A stretch of 64,000 nt of DNA, taken from Lineus longissimus. Lineage: Eukaryota; Nemertea; Pilidiophora; Heteronemertea; Lineidae. Shown here one piece after another: positions 26,761 to 48,292 of this stretch; positions within the stretch are counted from its first letter, which is position 1; each line of letters starts with the position of its first letter. The translations under genes and the position numbers were made by a program. The stretch is from positions 16,306,001 to 16,370,000 of the forward strand of contig NC_088319.1 of assembly GCF_910592395.1 (NCBI RefSeq), given 5' to 3'. The notes beneath the pieces were generated by a model. It saw only the letters and a program-made list of their open reading frames with translations, searched no databases and had not been told where the DNA came from.

Positions 26761-27723
26761 AAGAAAGTTCCCGGAGAGTTAGTCGCAGCCTCATCGGCTC
26801 TTTAAACTGCCTAAAACATCATTACATAACACAACATATATCGCGCCATGAAAGGAATAGTTGGCACCATGCCCAAATACAATGTTTTCTGTCTTGCGGC
26901 TCGCCAGACGATGGGACGCAATTCCAATGAATGGGAACCGACTGGGAGGCGGTCAAGTCAGGAAACGTGTGTCCCAAAATAGATTGTGTGGCGCGGCGTA
27001 GCTTATTTTGAAGTTTTAAGCAGAAAGATACAGTTCTGACTGAAGGACGCATCGAGGGGGTAAAACTTCACATACAGAGGAAAAATTTCAGTGTGACAGG
27101 AAGGATTTTTGTTTTAAGGACGTGACATCTGCCAACTCCGACTTTCCCACCTGATCTCAGCACTAATCCGTCACTTACCTCAGACAGGTATAGGGGACTG
27201 ACGTCAATATACGCTCTCGTTGGGGGCAATTGCAATGATGTAATACTTCCCCTTATTACCGTGGAGGCTACTGCGGGTGAGAGACTCCCGGGGCAGTCAA
27301 TTGCGTCCGAAGCGTGTACAAATAGACTCAGCTTATAGATGTCTCCAACAGACGCTCCGCTCCGCTGGCGCCTTGAAGAAGACGCAGTGAGTGTCGAAAG
27401 CTCGTCTCAACAAAATTCTGTGTTGATCTTTAAAAAATGTTGTTTTATAATTTCTTTCTGATAGTATTGATCGACACGGCAACTTCCTATTCTCATATCA
27501 TTAGGCCTACTGAGGGTAGGTTTTAATTTGTACATGGTGTATAAAAACCTCGCATATCATTTTCTGTATAACATTGTAATTACATGTATTATGATATTTT
27601 GCGTTTTTGTATAAAAGTTTCATTTTCAGTATTGTCCGCAGTGAGTGTTTTGGTCTTAGTTTCTGTTTGTTTGCCGTGGTTGTGCCAATGTCCTGATCTG
27701 GTGTGAACTCCACCTGAGGGCAC

Positions 27724-28035
27724 TCAAACTTGGGCCTTCCTTTTGGTCTGGTCATATAGAGGTTCATGTTTCAAAACATGAACGGAAGTGATCTTGGCTA
27801 TCTCGTTCATTGGTCTGCTTTGAGATGGCTTATCGGGTGTGGCTCTGCTAGTTCTACCCTTGGCTCTGGGTGTAACAGCATTTGTTATCTCGCCAGGTCT
27901 GGTTGTGATAGTATCTGCAATCTCATCAGGTCTGGCTGTGGAAGCATCTGTAATCTCATCAGGTCTGGTTGTGGCAGCATGTTGCGGTATGATTGTTGCA
28001 GTATCTGCTGTCTCTTCATGTCTGGTGTTCTGATT
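27724..28035 (-). other. Possible repeat-containing exon or ORF without ATG
   Basis: A minus-strand frame open for 103 codons, ending in a TGA at 27724-27726. It encodes a hydrophilic T/A/D/P-rich peptide with an 11-residue repeat, RPDEITDASTA / RPDEIADTITT / RPGEITNAVTP. There is no start codon near its 5' end. A possible acceptor (gcatgaaatcag) lies just upstream. The plus strand is also open across the 33-bp repeat but gives an unlikely Cys-rich peptide. I do not recognise a family. Confidence 0.25.
27861..27993. repeat. 33-bp tandem repeat
   Basis: About four units of 33 bp share the core caggtctgg at 27894, 27927 and 27960, with degenerate flanking units. The period is a multiple of three, so it is frame-preserving. 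Confidence 0.8.
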
Positions 28036-28391
28036 TCATGCAATCGTCAGGTATTCACCATGTGGAAATGAGACACATTTCTCTAAAGGGTGGAGACAGG
28101 GTCCACCCTGTAGAAACATGGTGCACTACGTTGGGAGAGTACACAACTAGATCAGACAGAGTACGCATAGTGAAGCATGGCACATCCAGCAAAGACTTGG
28201 TACACTCTCTGGCAACATGGTGAGCTATGAAGGGTAGGGCACATCAAGAAGAGATAATGGTGCACTACTGTCTCATTGGCCGAAAGTAATTTCTGCCGGT
28301 AACAATATAGAGCGACGGTGGAAAACAGAAATGTCCTCGTTTTTCACTTTCGCTCCGATGTCTTTGAACAGGGTGACAAGTTCATGTGCTA

Positions 28392-28478
28392 CAGGGTGGC
28401 CCAGAATTATTTTCCTTCACACAATGGATACAAAATAGAATTCTATTGTGCAAGGGAAAACCTTTCTGGGCAACCCTG
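28392..28478. mobile_element. Small mariner-like foldback element, 87 bp
   Basis: Imperfect terminal inverted repeats of about 36 bp begin CAGGGTGGCCCAGAA on the left and, on the opposite strand, CAGGGTTGCCCAGAA on the right. TA lies on both sides (28390-28391 and 28479-28480). CAGGGT..CCCA termini with TA duplication recall mariner-type MITEs. It is almost entirely palindromic and has no coding capacity. Confidence 0.75.
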
Positions 28479-28599
28479 TAAAGTTTCGTCAGTTTATTCA
28501 TCAGCCTCAGACAGGGGACCTCAGCTGGCGCCATCTGGGCTAAAAAAGTGGAACTACGCGATGTTGACGACGAGGGAACTGTAAAGCTGGTCTGTGGAG

Positions 28600-29245
28600 A
28601 CCATGTGACAACCAATCTGATGGCAGTAGCTGTCACAATGTCCATGGCCTGAATACTGGTCGCCAAAACGATTCACTCGTCCTCCTGTTGAGACCCTGTC
28701 ACAACCAATCGATGAGAGCAGCTGCGACCATGTCTCATATCTGAATAGTAGTTACCAGCCGGCTTCACCCGTCCTTGACCCTGTCACAACCAAGCTGATG
28801 GCAGTAGCTGCTACCATGTCTCAGATCTGAATAGTAGTTACCAGCCGGCTTCACCCGTCCTTGACCCTGTCACAACCAAGCTGATGGCAGTAGCTGCTAC
28901 CATGTCTCAGATCTGAATAGTAGTTACCAGCCGGCTTCACCCGTCCTTGACCCTGTCACAACCAAGCTGATCACAATAGCTGCGACCATGTCTCATATCT
29001 GAATAGTAGTTACCAGCCGGCTTCACCCGTCCTTGACCCTGTCACAACCAAGCTGATCACAATAGCTGCTGCCATGTCTCAGATCTGAATAGTAGTTACC
29101 AGCCGGCTTCACCCGTCCTTGACCCTGTCACAACCAAGCTGATCACAATAGCTGCGACCATGTCTCAGATCTGAATAGTAGTTACCAGCCGGCTTCACCC
29201 GTCCTTGACCCTGTCACAACCAAGCTGATGACAGTAGCTGTCACA
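28600..29245. repeat. 86-bp minisatellite, about 7.5 units
   Basis: The phrase ttgaccctgtcacaaccaag starts at 28775, 28861, 28947, 29033, 29119 and 29205, exactly 86 bp apart. More diverged units lie upstream to about 28600. Units come in two subtypes at one site (gatggcag and gatcacaa), with the subtypes in blocks, as expected after unequal exchange. Confidence 0.95.
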
Positions 29246-31510
29246 ATTCTGATTTCACCATGCTAAATTTTAAATACACCTTGGTGAATTCAGATTTTAA
29301 TATGGTGAATATAAGATCTTTTTCGCTAGGGTAGGCCCTTGTGCCTGCGGTATAGCAGAGACTGCCAGGTTGCATTGTAGCTGTCTTTACAAGCATGGTG
29401 TAATGATAGCTCAGTCAGTCTAAGGCAGCAGGCCCTGGTGTGCATGTCGTCTAGAGCACAGTTAGATAGTAGGTCAGTTCATGGCAGCAGGCCCAGATGA
29501 CTGTTGTGGAAGAGACAAGGTTATGAATGTCTTTTAGAAAATTGTGAGATGCTAGCTTAGACCAAGTCAGTAGATTAATGCATGTATATAATGACATCCA
29601 GTTTATGCATGTCAGAGAGAAGTGGCTCAATCCAAGGAAAAGGGTCAGAGTGGCTGTTTGAAGATGAAGCAAAAAAGACTTTGTAGGGTTGTGACTGTCT
29701 TCGGAGAGTATGTTCTAAGAACTAACACACATTAGTCAGTCAATCAGACACATACAAGTACTTCCGTTTAGCAGGATCCACACGCGCACTTAATCGAGCT
29801 TAGAGTAACCAACCTGTTTGAAGTCGCTGTCACTTTGGCAAAAGTCATGTCTGAAGAACACATAATCTCTTCAAAAAGACTTGTTTTTCGCTAAACAGGC
29901 CAACCCATGCCTGTCCTGGCACACCATGTTTCACTTTTGTCTCATTCGAAGGGTGTGGCAATCAAAGGTAAGTACCCAATGTTTCAGTCCATTTACGAAG
30001 TTCCAAAATATCAGCTGAGTGCCAGGTATATGTACCTTTTGTTTCACCCTTTTCTGACAGACATTCCAAAGAGACTGTACAGTAATTTCAAAAAATTAAG
30101 ACAAGATTCATATCACATGTACATTGATCATGTTTATTTTCAACATAATCTTCCACAATGAAGACTTAAATATTTCTTTATTACTGAAAAAGATTACTTT
30201 CTTATGCAAAATATTATAAATGGGTAAATATGGAATGAAGCTGTGAAGTGACTGATATGTTGTTATATAAGCTTGGAATACGTTGCATATAAAATATTTC
30301 CTAACTAATCAACTCGAGCTAATCAAGCAATAATTCTGAATTAACCCTTTTACTCTGATTGACCAATTTTTTGGTCGGATGTGTAAAGCCCTTTACCATC
30401 CCAGCCCAAATTGTTCACTTGGGGAATTATCGATAGAACACACTCTCCATTTGAGTGTTTTGCAGACAAGACATTCGTTACAAATTTACTTAACATTTCC
30501 ACAGAATAAAACTCACCAAGAACATGACCTTTACCCCAAATACAGTACAGTAAGTGCACAATATCACCGTTTTACAAATGGATGAAATCTACACATTATT
30601 TTCTCATTTTGGTATTACAATGTATGTATTTGTTTCAAACTAGTTTTCCATTCATGGATCAATGATGAGCCCATGTTATGACCATCAGGTTCTGTCCAAG
30701 GATCTTTAAATGGAACATGGATGGATTTGTTGAGGAGATTCTCCATCACAGATACATGGATGGACATTTTTGCCTGTGTACAACTGTATTTATTGTCAAT
30801 TTGTTGACAAATTAAGAGATTACCTCAATCAATTTCAACAATTTTCTTTTAAACAGGGGCCTCCTAGACCGAGCCTAGCATCACACTTTCTGAATAAAGT
30901 CATTGGAGATATAAGAAACCGAAAGTGTCAAATACATTTTGTAACACATAGTATCATACTGATTACATCATAAAGGTATATTAGTTATTTCATATTTTAT
31001 TATAGTTGGCACATTTTTGATTTGCCCAACTGACATCGAGCTTAGCAGACATACTCTTGAGAGTAAGTACATTCAACACTAACTTGGCAAACATAACAAA
31101 AGATTGTAAAAGCAAGAGGCGTTCAGGGGGCCTTTTTGTTTTGACTGCGTACAATTGTTCATAATCCACTAAGCATCTCTTCGGGTCTTTTCCCCAATTT
31201 TTCTATTCCAGGGTCAAGATTCTTTGCATCCTTCCTCCAGCAAGAACCACATTGCCAGATGAACACAATGTTATTTTGTTGGAAGACTCCAACAACACAT
31301 ATGTTTTCCAACATCATCAAAACTTCTCTCTTCCTGGGACAGGCAAGTTGGAAGGCTTGCCTGATTCTCGACAAGCTTGGAAACTGATATTTAGGGTGGT
31401 GAAATACTTGCAAGGTACAATTCTATAATGCTATATAAGGCACACTGTTCAAAGACATTACTGTTAAGCACATATTACTCCATCAAGAACTGATTATGAC
31501 TATTGATTCT

Positions 31511-31654
31511 CAGGGGCAGATCCAAAGGGGGGCACACCAGATGCTCCCCCTTATTTAAGATAAATCTTTGAAATTGACCATAATATTAACCAGAACTTTA
31601 CATAAGAAATGTTGTACACCCCCACTCTTTTTCTGGCTCGTGGATCCACCCCTG
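31511..31654. mobile_element. hAT-like foldback MITE, 144 bp
   Basis: The ends are CAGGGGCAGATCCA on the left and the inverted CAGGGGTGGATCCA on the right. Motifs of the CAGGGG(C/T)GGATCC type occur at termini of many hAT-like MITEs. A 5-bp direct repeat, ATTCT, abuts both ends (31506-31510 and 31655-31659). The usual hAT duplication is 8 bp, so the assignment is provisional. Confidence 0.55.
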
Positions 31655-31872
31655 ATTCTTGATCCATATTTAACAGGGATACAGACATGAGATTTCAGAT
31701 TATGTTTCACGAACATCACTCTAAGTAGACTGTGATTAACTGCATTACACCACACTGCAAACACCAGCCTCAGTACTCATTCCAGGCTTCCACCTCTCTC
31801 ATGAATAAACCTGTTGCATTCATCCTCATATCTCTTAAGTAGACATGTCCCAAGTTAAATCAGTCTACAGAC

Positions 31873-42062
<10,190 letters not shown>

Positions 42063-42079
42063 TGAACTTTTGTGACGAT

Positions 42080-43815
42080 CTGAAATGTACAAGGATGCCA
42101 ATCGTTAGAAAATCCAGACTTTGCTCTTATTTCATCGTTTGATCCTGAAATCTATGATATCAGTTGAATGAACATCATTTTGAAAGTCATCTGATCAGAT
42201 GCATCAATGCCTAGAATGCATTTCGTGTGATTGTGAGAGATTTTTTTAAACACACATTTTTCTCCGGAGAAAACCACTGAAATAACAGACCCCAAAACTT
42301 CTTCAAGTAGTGGTGGCATATATTCTTACCGCCTGCTGGGGGCTGTTTCACTTTTTTATGGTTATTTATTAACGTCACCATAGCATCGCTATATATCTTG
42401 CGAGACTGGAGAGTATATAAATCCTTGTAACAAGTGTGATCCATTTTGAAACAGAAATTATTGTATTGTAACACTGTTTAAGAAAAGTAGATTGTATGAT
42501 ACTCCGAAGAAAATTTGAACACCCCAGAGAAACCTTTGGATTTTAATTTAGTAGGAACCCTCGCCACGCAGAAATAGGGTGATCCTAATTATGCAGATGG
42601 CACCAGTCAAAGATGACTTTCAATCCAACTGAGCTAAGATTCTCGACGGCTTGAGGAGAAGCTGAGACTGAAATAATATGTGACCTATTCACTTTGGGAT
42701 GAGACTGTCTAACCTAATCACTACTTGAAATGTATTCCCAACAATCGATAAACATGAAGCATAATGAAGATGAATAATGGGTAATTACATGTATGACTGA
42801 AGTGCCAAGCAGATGTGAAAGTCTTGAAGTGCTCATTATTATTATCATTATTCACACTAAAGTGCTCTGCAAATGTGGGACTTGCATTTCTGCCTCCGGC
42901 GAAGAAGGAATGACAACATGACAATTGAAGCCATGCCATGTTGCAGTGATAGAAATATGTTGTTTGCAACCCATTTTTGAGAGCTTGTGGACAGACAGAC
43001 ATCATGAGACAAGAGCAAGTCCAATGTCAACCGCGACACTGACACAGTGACAGCATTGGGCTTGATTCAGTTAAGTCAGGCATGGCTGACCATGAAAACA
43101 CTCTGTCTCTAGTCTATGCATGCTATGCCACAGGCAGTAAGTATGATGTGTACAATGGACAATGGTGGATTGAATGGTCACGATGATGTCATGCTGCTGA
43201 TGATGATGATGCATGGAATTGGAATGGATGACAATTTTTAAGTCAACAACAACTTCAAGTTGTTGACTTAAAATTGTCCTATCTTCAATCACACTAAAGT
43301 GTCTTAAAATTGTCTTATCTTCAATCTTGTTCAAAACTGTGACACTGTCTTGAACAAGATTGATTGAAGACAAGACCAAGACTAAGAGCAAAAAACTCAG
43401 CCTAAATAATCACCGTTTTGGTCCTCGTTCCTTTCTGCCCAATTCTATGATTGAAATGAAGTACTGGGTATTGAAGCTTTCGACTGAAGGTGATATATCG
43501 ATGATTCGATACGTTGATTACTCAGGAATGTGAACATTAGTTGGCCCAACCCAAAAAATTCAGAAATTGTCTGCCATTTTGGATCGAGTGCAAGTCATGT
43601 GACTTTGAAAATCAAAACAATAAAACAAAGTCAAATCCTCAAATATTTTAATCAAAAAGTTATTCAAACACTTAGGTATCATATAAAAAGAATGTCTGAA
43701 TGATTGATAATACAAAACTAATTCTCTACAAGGTAATGAATTTAGTTTAGAGCGCCCTCTAGTTAAAAAGGAAATTCCATATTTGGCAAAAATGATTTTG
43801 ATTGGACGAGCAAAC
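42080..43815 (-). other. aPKC 5' flank and unresolved first exon
   Basis: An upstream non-coding aPKC exon must lie on this side, because the coding exon starts at a splice acceptor (ag at 42080-42081). I could not place it. No other gene was recognised. Two hairpin-forming inverted repeats lie at 43231-43277 and 43318-43370. Confidence 0.45.
43231..43370. repeat. Two adjacent hairpin-forming inverted repeats
   Basis: The first (43231-43277) has about 20-bp arms, acaatttttaagtcaacaac and its inverse, around a short loop. The second (43318-43370) has arms tcttcaatcttgttcaa and ttgaacaagattgattgaag. A 24-bp segment, cttaaaattgtcctatcttc and on, is also directly repeated 35 bp apart (43267 and 43302), linking the two hairpins. 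Confidence 0.75.
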
Positions 43816-44443
43816 GGTTGTGACATTTGAACATCTACATACCTGGTTTTCCCGATAGTGGCGCCACTGTCTAATCATGAACACTCGCTGCGCCCCCCAA
43901 CGAGGTTTCGTCCCTTTTGGGGACGAAGTATGACGAAGTATTTAGAGCGAGTTTTTTATAATACTTTTTTGGCGTTAAAAAGTCTAATTAGAGGCAATTA
44001 GTGCAATTAGTGCAATTTTTGGCATGAACAGGCGACTTGTATTAAATATGTGTATATGAACTTATTTTTAAAGACATTTTACTGGCATACAGCTGCCACA
44101 TTGGTATACAGGAAATTTTGAGTTTTACTCAATCGATATTGTTACATTACATGACGAATGGTATCTCCTCTACCTGGAGTAGATTATTGCGGGGTCAGTA
44201 ACTTTGCAAATTCATTTTATACTTGGTTGTAGAAGGAATTGGGGAAATGATTTTTTTTTAAATCGTCGATAAAATGCATTTACATCGTCTTTTGGCTTGC
44301 GGAACCTGCCTAATGCATTTCCACAGCTCAGCATATTGGCCTGAGAGTGACCCAACACTTCGTCCCCAAAAGGACGAAGTGCGAGGTGCCTATTGCGCCT
44401 CTATAGGGAAAATCGGGCACGTAGATGTTCAAAAGTCATAACC
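43816..44443. mobile_element. 628-bp MULE/Merlin-type MITE in the aPKC-CapZ promoter
   Basis: A 9-bp target-site duplication, CGAGCAAAC, flanks it perfectly (43807-43815 and 44444-44452). The termini are inverted repeats: GGTTGTGACATTTGAACATC on the left against GGTTATGACTTTTGAACATC on the right, two mismatches in the outer 23 bp. The inverted similarity continues with indels for roughly 110 bp, including gttttcccgatagtggcgc / attttccctatagaggcgc and a palindromic cgtcc..ttttggggacg block. There is no transposase. Nine-bp duplications fit Mutator-like elements, and 8-9 bp with GG termini also fits Merlin. Confidence 0.88.
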
Positions 44444-44452
44444 CGAGCAAAC

Positions 44453-44552
44453 AGGTGTCCCGGATTATCCGCCATCAACTCACGCCCGACATTATTTTGC
44501 ACTTCCTAGTTCGAAAATTTGGTATTTTGGCTTCAGTGTTTACCAAAACAAA
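44453..44552 (+). promoter_or_regulatory. CapZ beta core promoter and 5'UTR
   Basis: Only about 100 bp separate the transposon and its target duplication from the CapZ beta start codon. This short piece holds an ETS-type site (acttcct, 44501-44507, i.e. AGGAAGT on the minus strand) and no clear TATA box. The promoter must lie here and/or inside the adjoining transposon. Confidence 0.4.
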
Positions 44553-47500
44553 ATGACGGTGAGCCCGATCGTTTCTTGCCATTTTTCTTGTTTCAATTAT
44601 GTCTAAAATAGACAAATCGGAGGTCGCGGCCTTCATGTAATATGCATTTGAAGTTGTCTACTTTTCCGACTTGGTCTGTCATTTATTGTGTACATCGCGA
44701 TTGCGATGCATTCCATGTAGGGGAACCCATGCACGCACGTACAATACATGCACTACATGTCAATGATGTACATGAGAATATGAAGGGTTATCAGGTTATG
44801 AAATCTAAGGCTAAACTTTAGAATCCCCGATGGGAAATGACGTAGTTTGATCGCATTCAACTATAAATCCATTGAACAGTGGTGCTTGGTTAGTCAACCA
44901 ATGACCTTTTTTTGGGGTGTGATCGGGGATTGTAAACTCGTTCCAAAGAAATGATGGTGGATGGACTATTTATTGACGTAACACACTGAGTCCCGCTGCT
45001 GCCCAATACAATACTTCAGATCTTTGGTCCCGGATATGATAATGGTCCGTTAGTCCGTTAGGCCATAATTGACATGATGTCTAACGCATAACTCCTTCAA
45101 AGAAAACACTGCGTTGCGCTAAACTGCAAATCATTCATAATCAGGTGCACAACACAGTGTTTTCTTTGAAAAGGATAGTGTTAGGCTTGGCCAGTATCGA
45201 AAATATAGATCTTTTCAGCCTATACATGGATGGTTCATTTTTTGTAGTAAATGTGTCTCTGGCTGTCTTCCTTTTAAAAACTTGTCTACAGCCATACTTC
45301 ATACCAGTCCTATATCTTTATTATGTTCAATGTAATTCATGTCCATTAGAACATTGCCAAGTCCCGTCAAGTAAGTTGTATGAACTGCTTCCTCTATTGC
45401 TTTATTGGTGCAGGATTTGCTGGATATTTTAAAGGGATTTAAGGTGCTTTCTTTTAGAAATTCACACCGATACTTGTTTCTTGGATAGAGTGAGACTAGA
45501 AAGGGTTGTCTGAGAGGTTGTCTTTGATTTCTAGATTTACCTGTTTATTCTTCCTTAAAATATGGTGTTAAACAATTGGTTTCTCTAAGTTTTCTAAGGT
45601 GTTTTCCGTTATATGGTTCGCATCCATGTCATGGTGGTTGATTTTGTCCTTTGATTGTCGATTGATATGATAATGACTTGTGCAAGTACAAGTAAAGTTT
45701 CTGATTGAACCTCCGAAAGGGGGTCTGGTCTTGTAATGTTGAAGACAATTGATTGCATAGAAACTGTTTCAGTTTTTGGGGTTAAAATTGTTTTTGGTTG
45801 GCCTTTACATGCACACTGAGAGTCAGACCTGTACATTGCCAGATGAGAGATTTTAAATCGTGATGATTTGATTTCAGGAACGCCACCTGGATTGTGCCCT
45901 TGATTTGATGAGACGCTTGCCTCCACAGCAAGTGGAGAAAAACTTAAGTGATCTCATAGACTTGGTGAGTATTTGAAGATGAGACTGGAATGCTTGCTGG
46001 ATCTATATTTAAAAAAAATCCTCCCACATGTAATGTCCCTGTAGCAGGCAGTTGGTACATTTATGATGGTCTTTGGCCATGACAACCATAACACTGTGAC
46101 TTCATCAGAATCCACTCTTATGCCTTTGCCCTCTGTGAGAGTTGTTTTAAAAACTTGGATTGTCCAACACATGTAAAGGTACATACAATACATCCAAATG
46201 TAGGATCTATGCCAAGTCTTGAGGTATGTTGTATGTATCCCCAACATTTTGAGAAAATAGATTTAGGATTTGAAGCACGAATTGGGACAAAGATCCCCAA
46301 CTGTTCTATTGTGCTGTCACGTTGTATTTGTTGCTTTTTTCAGTGTCCAACCTTGGTGGAAGATTTGTTGTCATCAGTCGACCAGCCCCTGAAGGTGGCA
46401 CGTGACAAGGAAACAGGCAAAGACTACCTGTTGTGTGATTATAACAGAGATGGAGACTCATACCGGTGAGCTGGGGAAAACAATTCTTAAAAAAAGGATA
46501 ATTCGCAAGAGCAGTCGATCGGAATACAAAAATTGGATTGGAGGGCCCGGAAGACAGTCTGGCTTTGACCAAATTGTTCATTTTGAGACCAGTTGGTTAT
46601 TGACAGTTCCTTTGATGATATCCGATTCTTCTTTCCATAAATCATGTGTTCTATTTTCAGATCTCCATGGACGAATACATATAATCCTCCTTTAAGTGAT
46701 GGTGCCATTCCTTCAGACAAGTTACGTAGACTAGAAATTGAAGCTAATGAGGCTTTTGATGTGTACCGAGAAATGTAAGTTGTATCAGTGGGGTGGTTTT
46801 TTTTCTTCATTCGGTTAATGTCAAAATTATGTCAAAACTCAAACAAAAATGACATCGACATGTCTGTCACAAGGTACTTTCATGCGGCGGTCGTAGTTTT
46901 GCTGGTGAAATGAGTGTAGCATAAAGGCCTTCTATTTCAGTTGGCTCTTGTTTACAACATGTGAAACAAGTGCACTCAAACTCTCAATTGGTCAGATATA
47001 ATGGGACCTTGCGATTTTTGACAGTTCGGCCTTTGGAGAAATGAATTATAGAATAAATTCACATACTATTTCTTGGTTACAATTGCACTTTTGGCTTGTT
47101 TCAGGTACTATGAAGGTGGTGTATCATCGGTCTACCTCTGGGATTTAGATCATGGTTTTGCTGGGGTCGTGTTAATGAAGAAGGCTGGAGACTCTGCTGC
47201 GGTTAAAGGGTGCTGGGATTCTATCCATGTGATTGAAGTGCTGGTAAGCAAGCAATTTGTTTTGTTCATTACGTGTGCTAATTTTAGTTCAGCCTTATTT
47301 GTTTTGAAGCCAGTAGAATATTAGGAGTCTTGGGGGATTATGCAGATGATGTGACCGTCCTTGAATCCCACAAATCACAAATTAACACGGCCATTTACTC
47401 CAAGACCTAGAGATAAAGTCGGTCTCCAAAATTCCAAACCAAAGACAAAGGCAATACATCATATTATGATCACCCATTTCTTCCTCTTCGTGTTTTCAGG

Positions 47501-48292
47501 AAAAGTCAAATGGACGTAATGCACATTATAAACTCACGTCGACTGTGATGTTGTGGCTGCAGAGTAAAGGGGATCAGTCAGGCATTATGAATGCTGGCGG
47601 GAACTTGTGCAGGCAGGTCAGTAAAGCTGCTACAATGTCAGTTTTGTTTAGTATACATGTATTTCGAAGCATGTAATTTGACCCAGAAACCTCATTATTT
47701 TGAAGTTCTGAGCTTAAATACCTGTGGCATTACTCCCAAGATTTTGTTTAAAAGATCAGTTTGAGTCCTGATTAAGAAAGTCTTGCGCTAGCCCTGGTGT
47801 TGGTTGTATTCTTCAGATGACATTTGGTGCTTTCATTACAGACTGAGCTGGATTCCCCAGTCACCGATGCAAGTCCCCACATTGCCAATATTGGTCGAAT
47901 GATTGAGGTAAGATTCCTTTGCTCTTGTTGGTTGATTTCAGCTATTCTTTTCACTCCTGTCGGGAGTCCTGGGGAGCTCAAATCTTGTCATTCCTGTTGC
48001 TTTCCCACACCACCTAGATTTGGAAGTGCAGTAGGTAACATGTTTGTCAGTGTTCTTCTATGTTTATACATGATGTCACCAGATTCTAAGGCAGCTCATT
48101 CTAACATGCCTATTCTCCTATTTTCAGGATTTGGAAAACAAAATGAGGTCTACATTAAACGAAATCTACTTTGGGAAAGCAAAGGACGTCATGAATAACC
48201 TACGAAGCGTCGCGGACCTCAAAATGAGGAAGCCACAAGCAGCTTTAGCCAAGGAATTATGTAATAAGTTTAACACAAGAGCAGACAGTTGA
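44553..48292 (+). CDS. CAPZB: F-actin-capping protein subunit beta (CapZ beta)
   Basis: CapZ beta dimerises with CapZ alpha and caps the barbed ends of actin filaments. Coding exons: 44553-44558, 45878-45964, 46344-46465, 46661-46774, 47105-47243, 47500-47616, 47842-47907 and 48128-48292. Phases all fit, giving 271 residues against 272-277 in human. The first exon contributes only ATG ACG before a GTGAGC donor. The protein begins [20 protein letters not shown], matching the vertebrate start. Conserved blocks include [68 protein letters not shown] and [20 protein letters not shown]. The final exon encodes the C-terminal tentacle that contacts actin. Only one last exon is seen, so the alternative vertebrate C-termini have no visible counterpart. 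It is head-to-head with aPKC and tail-to-tail with the BTB zinc-finger gene. Confidence 0.97.
45081..45184. mobile_element. Foldback element in CapZ beta intron 1
   Basis: A 104-bp inverted repeat. Its left arm ctaacgcataactccttcaa and on is mirrored by the right arm, read on the minus strand, as ctaacactatccttttcaaa. The arms share caaagaaaacactg.gttg.gc, about 38 bp with a few mismatches. No target-site duplication is clear, so superfamily is undetermined. Confidence 0.6.

Larger units (their letters stand above)
26761..31872. other. Intergenic DNA between Ski and atypical PKC
   Basis: No conserved protein-coding gene was recognised. Contents are a 103-codon minus-strand open frame with 11-residue repeats (27724-28035), an 86-bp minisatellite (28600-29245) and two small foldback elements (28392-28478 and 31511-31654). 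The part next to 31873 probably includes the aPKC 3'UTR. AATAAA signals on the minus strand occur at 30789-30794 and near 31000, but none can be assigned. Confidence 0.5.

Noticed and set aside
45145-45432. 95-codon plus-strand open frame in CapZ beta intron 1
   Set aside because: It starts inside the foldback element and joins no CapZ exon in phase. Hydrophobic composition reflects T-rich DNA.
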